NCBI RefSeq assembly: GCF_009746715.1
Contig: NZ_VRKW01000015.1
Location: forward strand, 1 to 64,000
DNA: 64,000 bases
DNA from: Ketobacter sp. MCCC 1A13808
Lineage (GTDB): Bacteria; Pseudomonadota; Gammaproteobacteria; Pseudomonadales; Ketobacteraceae
Reading direction: 5' to 3'
Shown one piece after another: positions 1-9,748 of this stretch (within the stretch, counting starts at the first letter, position 1; every line of letters begins with the position of its first letter). Below the pieces are notes generated by a model. The model was not told the DNA's origin. It saw only the letters and a program-made list of their open reading frames with translations, and ran no database searches. The translations under genes were made by a program, and so were the position numbers.

Positions 1-119
1 AACAAGGTAATACTTCAGGAAAAGGCGATGATCCAGGGGCAGTTTAAGCAACTCCAGGGCTCGCTATGATCGTGTTAGAGCCAAACTTGTCAAATTTGTC
101 GGTTCTTCCACAGAACCCC
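1..119 (+). mobile_element. Right end of an insertion sequence (window edge)
   Basis: A reading frame is open from base 1 and stops with TGA at 67-69, leaving a 22-residue tail (ending GQFKQLQGSL) that looks like the C-terminus of a transposase. It is followed by AGAACCCC at 112-119, where homology to the interrupted 7TMR-DISM gene begins. The 16 bases CCACAGAACCCCTATA (108-123) recur exactly at 29095-29110, which supports a mobile-element terminus. The family is not identified, because most of the element lies outside the window. Confidence 0.5.
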
Positions 120-1214
120 TATAATTGATCCCACTTGGGTTGAATATGCAGTAAACGAGCTACGCGGTAACAGTCCTACGTAGTTCATTACAGTTATTAA
201 TCCTGCCAGAAGCAATACTGTCCAGGCGAGGCAGAAGTAACGAGCTTGAGCAAAGCCTTTGAACCAGGCCCAGTACCCACTAATTAGAGCTAAAATGCAA
301 ACGTAGCAAACCAGCAAACAAACAAGCACCGCCGCAACATGAATGCTGACTGCATAAGGTATAAAGAAAGTCGTCACCATAAGAAGTATTGACGCGTAGA
401 CTGCCCAGTTACAGAGCTTATAAAGCCTAGGGCTGTGGGAACGGTGATCCAGAAAATGCATTTGAAAAAGCACTATCCCAAACATCATTAACCCGACGAA
501 GAAAGCTCTGCAGACGGAGTTCCACCAGACACTGTCTGGCCACAGATACTGGAACGATAAACCCTCTATGGAAGCCTGAAAAAATGCAAATGCAATTACA
601 TAACATACATACCAAAGATAGGCCTGATTGCGAACCGCGAAGAATATAATCAAGTTATAGGCGGCCATTACCATCAATACCCCAAAGTACATTCCATACC
701 AGGCATGCCGGCCTATCTCAGCCTTGTAATAGGCCTCGGGTTTCCAAATCTTAAGCGGAAATTGCATAGCGCTGTCAGTTTTTATACTAAAAAAGTATGT
801 AATTTCCTGATTTGGTGTCAACTTCAAGGGGATAATAAAGGTTCGTTTATCCATAAGGCGACTCCCGAAGGGCTTCAGGTCCCCCAATGATAAAACATGA
901 GAGGTAGCAGCCAGACTCGATTTGTAGACCTCTACACTGTCGAGCAGCGGATAGGTAATTTCGAGCATAACAGGCAGTTCAGAGTGGGTATGGTTGGTTA
1001 TTGCAACACGGAAGACATAACAATCAGAAGTCAAACCAAAGCTATTAGAATGCCCTTCCATCGTCAACCATTCTGAATCGTCTATTGCAGAATGGGAAGT
1101 GCAATCTGGTGGTAAAGTTATATAGTGAACTTCATAGGAGAGCTGCGCAGCACTATAGTTTTCCACAGCGCTAGCTACACTCCACGGCGAGAACAATAAT
1201 ACTATGACAAACAT
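90..1214 (-). pseudogene. 7TMR-DISM membrane sensor, truncated at its C-terminus by an IS
   Basis: This resembles the N-terminal part of 7TMR-DISM sensors: a signal peptide (MFVIVLLFSPWSVASA), a periplasmic beta-sandwich 7TMR-DISM extracellular domain (roughly residues 25-165), then a seven-helix membrane domain starting near the MYFGVLMVMAAYN segment. In the family the membrane domain is normally followed by a GGDEF, kinase or other output domain. Here the native frame ends after TAYSTQVGSII, and the last codons come from the IS terminus (IGVLWKNRQI, stop at 90-92), so the seventh helix region is cut and the output domain is missing. I chose the ATG at 1214 because it directly begins the signal peptide; a TTG at 1244 is an alternative. 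Probably non-functional. Confidence 0.75.
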
Positions 1215-1575
1215 TCTAGATAAGCGGGCTAGAAGTATTGCCAATGAGCAAACGTTAGGAACGACTCGAGTCTTCAGTCACATCAACTCTCTTTGAATTA
1301 GATATTATCTTAGTGTAGGCCAGATTCTTTATCGTATCACGCCGATAAAAGTGAGCTGCCAATGAACCAAGCTATTAAATTAGTATAGACCGCAACCATC
1401 CGCACGCACAGGCCCAGCAGATTCATAGCCGTAAAAGCCACCCCTCGCTTATCTTTAAGAAACCTGTTAGGGTCGACGGGCGTGTTACCACCTGCATTAT
1501 GAGCCTTGTGAATCGGCTTATATGGCACTCATCCACACTCGGCGATGAATACCACCCTAAGGAACGAGTACTGAG
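1215..1575. other. Intergenic stretch, nothing recognised
   Basis: About 360 bases between the truncated sensor gene and the transglutaminase-like remnant. Short open frames on the minus strand have no recognisable homology or ribosome binding sites. It could hold the old promoter of the sensor gene, but no convincing -35/-10 pair stood out. Confidence 0.4.
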
Positions 1576-1851
1576 ATGAATGTAGATACCCACAGTTACC
1601 TGGCAGGGAGCGACTTCATTGACATCCAGGCCTTTGCCCGAAATCGCGCCGACCAGCTCTACTATGCCGTACGCGATGACATTCGCTATGATCCCTACAA
1701 GATCCCGCTTGACCCTACACTCTTCGCGCCAGAGCAACCCTAGTCGGCGGGTAGTGGCTATTGCGTGCCCAAGGCCTGCCCCCTAGCCCGAATATTTCAC
1801 CAAATCAAGCAAGGACATCAGGATCTCAAGTTGTTGGCTAACATTGCCTAA
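1576..1851 (+). pseudogene. Transglutaminase-like protein, N-terminal remnant
   Basis: The frame from ATG 1576 reads like the N-terminus of bacterial transglutaminase-like (PF01841) proteins: residues QLYYAVRDDIRYDPYKI match the conserved segment that precedes the catalytic region. A TAG at 1741-1743 interrupts it. Reading on in the same frame gives SGYCVPKACPLA, which corresponds to the block around the nucleophilic cysteine (GxCVxKA). After about base 1790 the similarity disappears and the frame closes at 1849-1851. The His and Asp of the catalytic triad are absent. This is a broken fragment with an in-frame stop and a lost C-terminus. The family call rests on motif memory only. Confidence 0.6.
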
Positions 1852-1949
1852 GTTTTTTAGATTGAGCGTATATCATACCGATTTATAAATTTTGGGCGTA
1901 CTTCCCCTTACCCCATTCATTATTCCGTGCCGGGCCAGCACCCTTTCTT

Positions 1950-2378
1950 CTATCCACTATTTAAATTGGCCAGCGCTTTCTCAAATTGATCCCTATGCGG
2001 ATAACGACTCTGCAACATAAAGTTAATTCGTCGAGTGTTCTGCACTACAACGGCTGCAACTTTGAATAACTTAGTTCGGACGGTGTTAACCTGAGCACTA
2101 CCCAATTCCGTTCCATGCAGTGCCAAACGACGCAGCCTGTAAACCAATGTATAGGCCATAACAGAGAGTAAGAGCCTGAATTGGTTAGGCCACCAGTGGT
2201 GACAGGACGTTCGATCAGAAAATAAAAACTGCTGTTCTTTGATCCGATTTCCCATGTCGCCCCGGGCGCAATACCATTTTCTATAAATGGCTTTTGGTGT
2301 GTCAGACAGGCTGGTGACGACATAGCGAGGGTTTTCGCCAGGATGTGGTTTAAGGTTGTTTTGGAACCCATCAAACTA
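1950..2378 (-). pseudogene. IS1380-family transposase, C-terminal remnant
   Basis: A continuous minus-strand frame reads NPRYVVTSLSDTPKAIYRK, then CARGDMGNRIKEQQ, then SDRTSCHHWWPNQFRLLL and ends NTRRINFMLQSRYPHRDQF before the stop at 1950. This is the C-terminal third typical of IS1380-family DDE transposases (the conserved RIKEQQ...DRTS...NQFRLLL block). An in-frame stop lies just upstream near 2379, and the N-terminal and catalytic regions are missing. It abuts the duplicated acyl-CoA dehydrogenase segment at about 2395, so it may mark the mechanism or the scar of that duplication. Certainly inactive. Confidence 0.75.
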
Positions 2379-2394
2379 CGTGCCCAGTTGTGTT

Positions 2395-2765
2395 TCAACA
2401 ACTGCCATGAACTAACCATGCTAAACTCTGTAGTTCAATTAGCCGCGCGGTAAGGTGCCCGTTTTCTTGCAGCTTAAACGCTGATCATGGTAGACGCAGG
2501 ACACTGGGTTATCCCACATGAAGCCCATACCTCCCCAATACTGCATACAGGCGTCTGTGACTTCACGCACCAAACTCCCCCCTTTCAACTTCGCCATGGA
2601 GGCTTTCAAGGTCACTTCCATGCCATTGATGTAGTCCTCTACCGCCCCATAGGTCAGCGCACGCAGAGCTTCTACTTCGGTTTGCAATCCCGCCAGATGG
2701 AAGTGAATTGCCTGCTGATCCAACAGCGGCTTATCAAGTACATGGGCTCGCGGGTATATTCAAAG
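2395..2765 (-). pseudogene. Degraded duplicate of an acyl-CoA dehydrogenase 3' end
   Basis: The bases closely match 4683-5096, including the intergenic stretch beyond the stop codon (ATGAACTAACC in both) and the C-terminal codons of the acyl-CoA dehydrogenase gene at 4722-5876. The encoded peptide carries TEVEALRALTYGAVEDYING and QYWGGMGFMWDNPVS, as in the intact gene. About 45 bases are deleted around the region encoding SSIGGGADEVMLGI of the intact copy, and the similarity fades beyond about 2765 inside the gene body. It is a partial segmental copy with no start and cannot make an enzyme. Confidence 0.85.
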
Positions 2766-3256
2766 GAGATTATCGTCACCGCTTACACTGTAAAACGCGG
2801 GCGAGAACTCGTTTTTTCAGAAGTGAACATCAGCGAGGAGAATTCTGGGAAACTGCTTACAAACGGCACGATGATTTACCGCATTACCTGAAACCATAAT
2901 CAATCTAAAAGAAATGCCTTCAATATCACGGTTGCGTCGCATCTGTCTCGGTCTTGTTACACTTTTGATTATCTGAACGGTGACCGATGATCAACTTTAA
3001 AGGATACGCCTACCCACACAGGATGTCATTTTGCAATCAGTTCGACGGTATTTGGCCTACTCGCTGAGCTACGGTGATATCGAGGGAATGCTTCGGCATC
3101 ATTTGATGTATTTATCAGTGTACTTAAAAACTATATGACACATATCAATTAAATGTTCATTGAATTGTGCAAGAGTTTTATTGGTTGGGTGTACATACAA
3201 ATAATTTCAGGCACTTGGTTTTAGCCTTCTACTCAGTAGTCTAGCGGAGAAAACAT
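2766..3256. other. Leader region of the ferritin-like gene
   Basis: About 490 bases without a credible gene. The last 130 bases are AT-rich and should contain the promoter of the downstream gene. A GGAG ribosome binding site lies about 8 bases before the ATG at 3257. A GGTTGG hexamer occurs near 3190 but lacks the CCAA half of the dyad seen before the catabolic operons. No repeat or RNA structure was recognised. Confidence 0.4.
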
Positions 3257-4474
3257 ATGAATATTAAACCGTTGCCGGTGAACAGCAAATTCCATGACAA
3301 TTTCGAAAAATTTGAGCGTGTGTTAAATAGCGCGATTCGTAACTACGACAAAGCTAAGGGTTTGATTGGTATCGGTGGAAGAAAGGGGCGTTATGACGAT
3401 TATAATTTCGAATTTGTAGGCGGGGCTAATGATAAGCTTCGAATTAAACATTATGACAAGAGTTTGCGCATGCTTTGGAAAGCTGAGCAGCATGCCCCTC
3501 ATACTGGAACTGATTTTAAAGATTTAACAAAAGATGAAAAAGCGTTTCTAACTCAAGCAAAAGATTCGTTAAGTGTTGCTGAAAAGAAAGAGCTGGACCG
3601 CTACTCAACAGAAGAATACAAGGCACTAATAAACGCTCATTACACTCAAGAGCAAAAGCAGGCGATCGTTAATGTCTTGTCACTGATTGCTCATGGCGAA
3701 GCGTATGCCTGGATGGTGTCAGCGGAAGTGTTGGTTGATGCGGAGAGCACGGGCGGTAAGGCTGCTGTTACTATGCAAGTTCTTGAGGAGGCGAAACACT
3801 TTGTGGTTTTGCGTGAGTTGCTATTGGCTTGGGATTGTGAAGTGCCAAGATTCCTTGTTTGGGAATACTTAGTAATGGAGCGTACGCTAAAGTCCAAGGG
3901 GCTCGAAAAGTTCTTTGGCATGAACGTCCTTGTTGAAAATATAGCAATGGGTCTTTTTGGTATGTTTGGAGAGATGCCAGGGCTAGAAATTCTAAAAATG
4001 TTCCACTTGGACGAATCCAGGCATTGCGCACTGCCAGTTAATTATTTTGATGAGTTGCCGATGTCCTGGTGGCAAAAATACAGCCCTTATGCTCAGTTGC
4101 GCCGATTATCTATGGTGCTTCCTGCTATTCCTTTGTTGGTTTCGATTGAAAAAGACATGGCAGTATTAGGTGTAGATTCTCTAGAGTTTGGAGGATCGTT
4201 GGTTCGAAAAGTTTTTCATATGACGGATCGAGTTGGATTTCATATGGTAATTCCTCCCGTCGTATTAACAGAAATGCTAAATGATGCCTTCAACATGTAC
4301 GCTAAACTTACGCGGAAAGGCCATGATTACATTGATTTTATGAGTTCGGAATCGGTTACTGGTGATGAGATGGCAAGGATCGAAAAGGAGGTGTTCGATC
4401 TTTATAGGGCGGGTAAAAAAGTCACCTCTGAGACTGGTGGAAAAATTCTAAATTGGGGCCGTAAGGTGGCATAA
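3257..4474 (+). CDS. Ferritin-like diiron protein (putative oxygenase/oxidase)
   Basis: 405 residues. The sequence carries the four-helix ferritin-like signature with paired carboxylate/histidine motifs: a Glu in HGEAYAWM, EEAKH in the next helix (EExxH), a Glu in VENIAMGLF, and DESRH (DExxH). These are the expected ligands of a non-haem diiron site as in R2-like oxidases and AurF-like N-oxygenases. No signal peptide or membrane helix is evident, so it is probably cytoplasmic. The start is well supported by GGAG just upstream. It is a single-gene unit closed by a strong terminator. Its place next to acyl-CoA dehydrogenase and P450 genes suggests oxidation of a lipid-like substrate, but that is inference; the substrate is unknown. 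Base composition is more AT-rich than in the neighbouring operon. Confidence 0.7.
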   Translation: MNIKPLPVNSKFHDNFEKFERVLNSAIRNYDKAKGLIGIGGRKGRYDDYNFEFVGGANDKLRIKHYDKSLRMLWKAEQHAPHTGTDFKDLTKDEKAFLTQAKDSLSVAEKKELDRYSTEEYKALINAHYTQEQKQAIVNVLSLIAHGEAYAWMVSAEVLVDAESTGGKAAVTMQVLEEAKHFVVLRELLLAWDCEVPRFLVWEYLVMERTLKSKGLEKFFGMNVLVENIAMGLFGMFGEMPGLEILKMFHLDESRHCALPVNYFDELPMSWWQKYSPYAQLRRLSMVLPAIPLLVSIEKDMAVLGVDSLEFGGSLVRKVFHMTDRVGFHMVIPPVVLTEMLNDAFNMYAKLTRKGHDYIDFMSSESVTGDEMARIEKEVFDLYRAGKKVTSETGGKILNWGRKVA

Positions 4475-4540
4475 TCTAAACTGCTTTATATAAGTCTAAT
4501 GATCGTTTTTTGTGCCACTCTTTAGAGTGCATTTTCTGAA

Positions 4541-4569
4541 GCCTCCTTTAGATAAAGGAGGCATTTTTT
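4541..4569 (+). terminator. Rho-independent terminator after the ferritin-like gene
   Basis: A perfect 9-bp stem (GCCTCCTTT at 4541-4549, AAAGGAGGC at 4554-4562) with a 4-base loop is followed by a run of six T. A weaker hairpin (CACTC-TTTA-GAGTG, 4516-4529, followed by TTTT) precedes it. It lies between the plus-strand gene and the end of the minus-strand operon. Confidence 0.9.
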
Positions 4570-4721
4570 GTAACAGAAAAACCATAAATGCTAGTTTGGT
4601 TGAGCGGAATGCAGCGGCATTTGATTTTCTCACCATGTATATGTTGGCAATTACTACAAGTAAGTTAATGAATTTTTCTATCAACAATTCCCATGAACTA
4701 ACCCTGCTAATAACCCTGTTG

Positions 4722-5876
4722 CTAAATTAAGCGCGGTAAGATGCCCATTTTCTTGCAGATAATGCCAAGCATTACTTCGTCGGCACCACCACCAATAGAG
4801 CTCAAACGCTGATCACGGTAGGCGCGGGAAACTGGGTTATCCCACATGAAGCCCATACCTCCCCAGTACTGCAGGCAGGCGTCTGTGACTTCACGCACCA
4901 AACGCCCCGCTTTCAACTTCGCCATGGAGGCTTTCAAGGTCACTTCCATGCCATTGATGTAGCCATCTACCGCGTCATAGGTCAACGCACGCAGAGCTTC
5001 TACTTCGGTTTGCAACTCCGCCAGACGGAAGTGAATTACCTGCTGATCCAACAGCGGCTTACCAAACGCCTGGCGCTCGCGGGTGTATTCAATAGTGGTG
5101 TTAATGCAGTGTTCCATGGACTTCAGTAATCCCGCAGCGCAATACAAACGCTCTTCCTGGAACTGAATCATCTGATAGGTAAAACCCATGCCCTCTTCAC
5201 CAATCAGGTTCTTCTGTGGGACGCGCACCTCGTCGAAGAAAATCTGTGCAGTATCGGAAGAACGCATGCCCAATTTGTCGAGCTTTTCCGAGAATGAAAT
5301 ACCCGGGGTGTTGGTAGGCACGACGATCAAAGATTTGCTCTTATGAGGCTTGTCACCACCGGTATTGGCCAGCAGGCACAGATAGTCCGCTTGGGTGGCG
5401 TTGGTGATCCACATTTTGGTGCCGTTGATGATGTAGTCGTCTCCGTCTTTTACAGCGGTGGTTTTAATATTGGCCACATCAGAACCGGCGTGAGGCTCAC
5501 TCACAGCAATTGAGCATACTGCATCACCTGCAATGGCTTTTGAAAGAAACTCTTCCTTGATGTAGTTGCTGCCAAACTTGGCCATGGCCGGTGTAGACAT
5601 ATCGGTTTGCACACCGATGGCCATGGAAACACCGCCACTGGCAATGCGACCTAGCTCTTCAGAGAACACAATTTGATAACTGTAGTCCAATCCCATGCCG
5701 CCGTACTCGGCTGGCTTGGCGATCCCCAGAAGACCAAGGTCGCCCATTTTTTTGAACAGCTTATGAGCTGGGAAGATACCGTCTTTTTCCCATTGATCAC
5801 AGTAGGGGTTGATTTCTTTATCAATAAACTGGGCAATGGTATTACGTATTGCTTCGTGTTCTTCAGTAAATCTCAT
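4722..5876 (-). CDS. Acyl-CoA dehydrogenase (last gene of the catabolic run)
   Basis: 384 residues, the usual length for the family. FAD-dependent alpha,beta-dehydrogenation of an acyl-CoA thioester in the cytoplasm. Domains in order: helical N-terminus (RFTEEHEAIRNTIAQF), beta-barrel with SIAVSEPHAGSDVA and MWITNATQADY (flavin/substrate loops), and C-terminal helical domain with RQAFGKPLLDQQVI and QYWGGMGFMWDNP. ATG start; TTCTCTCTCGC-like bases upstream give only a weak ribosome site. A 183-base gap separates it from the preceding acyl-CoA dehydrogenase gene, so it may have its own promoter. Its 3' end has been copied to 2395-2765. Substrate unknown. Confidence 0.9.
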   Translation of the reverse strand: MRFTEEHEAIRNTIAQFIDKEINPYCDQWEKDGIFPAHKLFKKMGDLGLLGIAKPAEYGGMGLDYSYQIVFSEELGRIASGGVSMAIGVQTDMSTPAMAKFGSNYIKEEFLSKAIAGDAVCSIAVSEPHAGSDVANIKTTAVKDGDDYIINGTKMWITNATQADYLCLLANTGGDKPHKSKSLIVVPTNTPGISFSEKLDKLGMRSSDTAQIFFDEVRVPQKNLIGEEGMGFTYQMIQFQEERLYCAAGLLKSMEHCINTTIEYTRERQAFGKPLLDQQVIHFRLAELQTEVEALRALTYDAVDGYINGMEVTLKASMAKLKAGRLVREVTDACLQYWGGMGFMWDNPVSRAYRDQRLSSIGGGADEVMLGIICKKMGILPRLI

Positions 5877-6011
5877 AATTATTCTCTCTCGCTTAATTGT
5901 CTGTGGCTACCTGCTCTACTTACGGGAAAAAACAATTACTTAAATGTAGGCAGTTTCATTGTCATTGTTGTTATCCTTTATATTTTTGTGTGCGCTTTAG
6001 TTATCTGCGTT

Positions 6012-6031
6012 ATTCCGGTGTTCGCGGGAAT
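6012..6031. repeat. REP-like inverted repeat ATTCC...GGAAT
   Basis: The 20 bases from ATTCC (6012-6016) to GGAAT (6027-6031) form a short imperfect stem around a TGTTCGC core. They resemble the small GC-rich palindromes scattered between genes in many proteobacteria. It sits in the gap between two acyl-CoA dehydrogenase genes and might shape transcript processing. No second clear copy was found in the window. Confidence 0.4.
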
Positions 6032-6059
6032 GAGGGGCCATTTATAAGGCTTTTCGTGA

Positions 6060-7232
6060 TTAAAACCCATACTGACGTGACGCTAGATCACGCATAATTT
6101 CTTCCGATCCCCCGCCAATGGCATTGACGCGCACTTCACGGTAAATACGCTCCACGCGATTGCCACGGATATAGGAAATACCCCCCATAATCTGCATGGC
6201 CTCACGAGCACAAAATTCCATGGTCTGACTGGCCTGCACCTTACACATTGCGATATCGCCAGCATTGGGCTTACCATCCATCAACTGTTTTGAGCATACT
6301 TGGATATAGGCTTGAGTGGCGTTTATGCGTTGTTTCATATCAGCAATTTTGTGACGGATCACCTGATGCTGGGACAAGGTCTTGCCAAAGGTCTTACGCT
6401 CCTGGGCCCACTTTACCGCATCTTCGAGACAGACGCGGGCGAAGGCTTCCATGGACACAATCAACTGCATACGTTCCAGATTGAAGTTGCCCATAATGGC
6501 TTTAAAACCTTCGTTTTCATTGCCCACCAAGTTGCCTACAGGCACTCGCACATTGTCGAAGTATAAGGTCGCGGTATCGGATGCCCACCAGCCCTGTTTT
6601 TTATCCAGCTGCGTGCGGCTAACGCCCTCGGCATCGAGAGGAATCAACAACAGAGAGATACCGCCCAACCCTTCTCCACCGGTACGAACGGCGGTGGAGG
6701 CCCAACTGGAGTACATGCCGCCAGTGATAAAGGTTTTGGAGCCGTTAACAATATAGAAATCTCCATCGCACACAGCAGTGGTGATTAATTGCGCCACATC
6801 AGAACCTGCACCGGGCTCGGTCACCGCCAAAGAAATACGCTTTTCACCACTGATTACAGCGGGGCCAACCTCTTGCTTAACTTCCTCGGAGGCCAGTTTC
6901 AAAATGGTAGGCAGTGAAATACCATGCACGGTGAGAGCGGCACCGACACCACCGGCACCAAGACGCGCCAACTCTTCATAGATGATATTGCCGTGCCATA
7001 CATCCAACCCTTCAGTCAGGCCGCCGTAGGCCTCGGGATAACCCACGGCAAACATGCCCACTTCAGCAGCCTTGGGGAAGATCTCATCGGGAACCTTATG
7101 ATCCTCCTCCCATTGATTGGCATAGGGCATCAGCTCGGAATCAATAAACTTACGCAGCTGATCGCGCCAGGCCTCGTGATCTTCGGTCAAATAGGGGTTG
7201 GGTAAACGTGCTCCATCGAAATCCAGGGACAT
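6060..7232 (-). CDS. Acyl-CoA dehydrogenase
   Basis: 390 residues. The protein has the full acyl-CoA dehydrogenase architecture: N-terminal helices (YLTEDHEAWRDQLRKFID), middle barrel with SLAVTEPGAGSDVAQL and KTFITGGMYSS, and C-terminal helices with ERKTFGKTLSQHQVIRHKI and QIMGGISYIRGNRVERIYRE, ending GGGSEEIMRDLASRQYGF, the typical terminus of short/medium-chain and FadE-like members. ATG start. It is the tenth gene in transcription order of the minus-strand run and lies 90 bases after the SDR gene. It likely oxidises an acyl-CoA intermediate of the same pathway; the substrate cannot be told from sequence alone. Confidence 0.9.
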   Translation of the reverse strand: MSLDFDGARLPNPYLTEDHEAWRDQLRKFIDSELMPYANQWEEDHKVPDEIFPKAAEVGMFAVGYPEAYGGLTEGLDVWHGNIIYEELARLGAGGVGAALTVHGISLPTILKLASEEVKQEVGPAVISGEKRISLAVTEPGAGSDVAQLITTAVCDGDFYIVNGSKTFITGGMYSSWASTAVRTGGEGLGGISLLLIPLDAEGVSRTQLDKKQGWWASDTATLYFDNVRVPVGNLVGNENEGFKAIMGNFNLERMQLIVSMEAFARVCLEDAVKWAQERKTFGKTLSQHQVIRHKIADMKQRINATQAYIQVCSKQLMDGKPNAGDIAMCKVQASQTMEFCAREAMQIMGGISYIRGNRVERIYREVRVNAIGGGSEEIMRDLASRQYGF

Positions 7233-7322
7233 ACTGACCTCGTTTATTATTTTTCCACCGATAGTAAAAGGAGAGTATTGGTTAAGGGAAATAACCGCAA
7301 CACCACTACATTAACCGTATAC

Positions 7323-8087
7323 TTAAATAGTAAAGCCACCATGAATTTCCATTACATCGCCGCTTAGATAGCTATTTTCAAATATAGATTCTACTGCTTG
7401 AGCAATATTTTCTGTGGCTCCAATTCGACGTAGTGGAACCATCTTCGCAAAGCCTTCCAGAATATCCGCGGGCATACTTCTTAATAATTCAGTTTCAATA
7501 GTACCCGGTGCAACAACCATAGAGCGAATATTGTATGGACCAAGTTCTTTCGCCCAAACACGACTCATGGAAACAATGCCAGCTTTGGCTGCAGAATAAT
7601 TTGTTTGACCAAAATTACCGCGATAAGCGATAGAAGACATGCTAACAATACAGCCTTCGTTTACGCCTAGTTCAACCATGTGTGCAGCCGCTTCGCGGGC
7701 ACATAGGAAAGTGCCTTTCATATGCACATCTACAACAAATTCAAAATGGTCAGCACTCATCTTATTAACCACTTTGCCTTCTTTAACTTTGATCAACTGA
7801 GCGTCACGAAGAATACCTGCATTATTCACTAGGCCTTCAATGGAACCAAAATCCGCAACGATTCGATTAAAAGTGGATTCTACTCGTTCTTCGTCAGCAA
7901 CATTACATTGATATACACGGGCTTCGCTGCCCGCTGCCTCCACTAATGCCTTCGTTGTAGCCATAGCATCTTGATCCAAATCTAGGATAGCAATCTTGGC
8001 ACCCTTCTTAGCCAAACCCACTGCTACTGACTGGCCAATGCCGCGACCACCACCTGTAATTGCCACTATCTTACCGTTTAATTCCAT
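7323..8087 (-). CDS. SDR family oxidoreductase (FabG/hydroxyacyl-CoA dehydrogenase-like)
   Basis: 254 residues from the ATG at 8087, which follows AAAGG at good distance; an upstream extension to 8135 has no ribosome site. Classical short-chain dehydrogenase: cofactor motif TGGGRGIG near residue 11, LVNNAG, and catalytic YSAAKAG (Tyr and Lys). NAD(P)-dependent interconversion of an alcohol and a ketone, here plausibly a 3-hydroxyacyl-CoA or a ring hydroxyl. It lies between the GMC dehydrogenase and acyl-CoA dehydrogenase genes on the same strand, so probably in one transcript. Codon use looks slightly more AT-rich than its neighbours. Confidence 0.85.
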   Translation of the reverse strand: MELNGKIVAITGGGRGIGQSVAVGLAKKGAKIAILDLDQDAMATTKALVEAAGSEARVYQCNVADEERVESTFNRIVADFGSIEGLVNNAGILRDAQLIKVKEGKVVNKMSADHFEFVVDVHMKGTFLCAREAAAHMVELGVNEGCIVSMSSIAYRGNFGQTNYSAAKAGIVSMSRVWAKELGPYNIRSMVVAPGTIETELLRSMPADILEGFAKMVPLRRIGATENIAQAVESIFENSYLSGDVMEIHGGFTI

Positions 8088-8143
8088 AATATACCTTTGA
8101 TTTGGGATGCCGTTAAACGAGTCACCGATATTCAATTATCAAA

Positions 8144-9748
8144 TCACATGGCGTCCCAAAGAATAAAACCAGCCGCTTTCTCTCCAATCATCATAGTAGG
8201 CGCGTTCGTATTACCACTGATTAATAACGGCATAACGGATGCGTCGGCAACGCGCAAAGCAGATACGCCTCTGACCTTTAACAAGTGATCTACTACGGAC
8301 AGATTATCCCTTCCCATACGGCAGGTGCCCACCGGATGATAGATGGATTCAGCACGCTGACGTATATCAGCGTCTATCTGGGCATCAGTGACGACATTGC
8401 TAGCCGGCAGATCATCACCTCCATAAGCTCTTTCGAAAGCTTTGGTGTGGAATACCCGGCGAGCAAACTTGACACCCTCACGTAGAATTCGGAGATCACC
8501 ATCGTCGGACAGATAGCAGGGATCGATTAGGGGTGCGCTGCGAGGATCGTTATCGATCAGACGAATCCATCCTCGGCTTTTGGGTCGCAACTGGCAGACG
8601 TGGATAGTGCAACCAAAGCCAGGGGTCAGCTTTCTACCGTGATCACGTAAAAACGTAGGCAGAAAATGCAACTGCACATCCGGACAAGAGCCGCCACCCA
8701 CATTGACAAACGCCCCCGCTTCCGCTGCATTGCTGGCAAGAAACCCGCGCCGATGGCGGAAGTAATCGTAGAACGCACGCAGCAAACGCGGTACGAAGTA
8801 AGGGGAAAAGCCAATCGACTGCCGGCTGCGATCATGAATCGATATAGTCATGTCGAGGTGATCCTGGAGATTGCGACCCACTTCAGGGGAATGAACTAGA
8901 CAATCAATACCAACACTTTGTAGATGGTCACGATCACCAATGCCAGAAAGCATTAGCAACTGAGGGGAGTTGATAGCGCCCCCGGCAAGGACAACCTCAC
9001 GCTTCACCCGCAGCATGTGCGAAGTACCCGACGCATCAATATATTCGACCCCCACCGCACGCTCTTTCTCGATTAAAACTCGGGAGACCATTGCACCGGT
9101 CAGAATACTAAGATTCTTTCGTTCCTTCGCCGGATCGAGAAACGCCCGTGCCGCGCTCCAGCGTCGCCCGTCTTTTTGCGTCACTTGGAAACGACCAAAG
9201 CCGCGCTGGGTTTCGCCGTTGAAATCATCGTTACGTTTTTCGCCCAGCTCCTGGCCAGCACGAATAAACAGCTCAGTCAGCGGGTTCGGATCCCTGACGC
9301 GGGTGACATTCAGCGGTCCTCCGTTACCATGCCATGTGTCAAACAAGTATTCCTCATTATGCTCGTGAGCATTAAAGATCGGTCGCACATCCTCCCAACC
9401 CCAACCTTCCAAACCTAAATCGCGCCAGGCATCGTAATCCTGAGGTTGACCACGAATGTAAACCATGGCATTGATCGAGCTACTCCCACCAAGGGTTTTT
9501 CCGCGAGGCCAATAAAGTTGTCTGTTATCAAGCGAATTCTGCGCTACAGTATTATAACCCCAGTTGCGCTTTCCCTCCTTGATCAGTCCGATGACTCCGA
9601 ATGGCACGTTCACGAACCCGCTATTGTCATGTGGACCTGCTTCCAGCACGCATACCGAGAACTTCCCCGACTCACTCAATCGATTGGCTAAGACACAGCC
9701 GGCGGACCCCGCTCCGACTACGATGAAGTCATAATCATCCAAGACCAT
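8144..9748 (-). CDS. GMC oxidoreductase (AlkJ/choline dehydrogenase-like alcohol dehydrogenase)
   Basis: 534 residues. FAD-dependent alcohol oxidation, with electrons usually passed to a membrane acceptor. Visible signatures: N-terminal dinucleotide-binding motif [21 protein letters not shown] signature 1 ([18 protein letters not shown]), signature 2 ([16 protein letters not shown]), and the C-terminal active-site block with [10 protein letters not shown] and [14 protein letters not shown]. The start overlaps the end of the preceding acyl-CoA dehydrogenase gene by 14 bases, implying translational coupling. It probably oxidises a primary or secondary alcohol formed by hydroxylation of the pathway substrate. 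A second, gutted GMC gene lies near 41.9-42.1 kb. Confidence 0.9.
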   Translation of the reverse strand: MVLDDYDFIVVGAGSAGCVLANRLSESGKFSVCVLEAGPHDNSGFVNVPFGVIGLIKEGKRNWGYNTVAQNSLDNRQLYWPRGKTLGGSSSINAMVYIRGQPQDYDAWRDLGLEGWGWEDVRPIFNAHEHNEEYLFDTWHGNGGPLNVTRVRDPNPLTELFIRAGQELGEKRNDDFNGETQRGFGRFQVTQKDGRRWSAARAFLDPAKERKNLSILTGAMVSRVLIEKERAVGVEYIDASGTSHMLRVKREVVLAGGAINSPQLLMLSGIGDRDHLQSVGIDCLVHSPEVGRNLQDHLDMTISIHDRSRQSIGFSPYFVPRLLRAFYDYFRHRRGFLASNAAEAGAFVNVGGGSCPDVQLHFLPTFLRDHGRKLTPGFGCTIHVCQLRPKSRGWIRLIDNDPRSAPLIDPCYLSDDGDLRILREGVKFARRVFHTKAFERAYGGDDLPASNVVTDAQIDADIRQRAESIYHPVGTCRMGRDNLSVVDHLLKVRGVSALRVADASVMPLLISGNTNAPTMMIGEKAAGFILWDAM

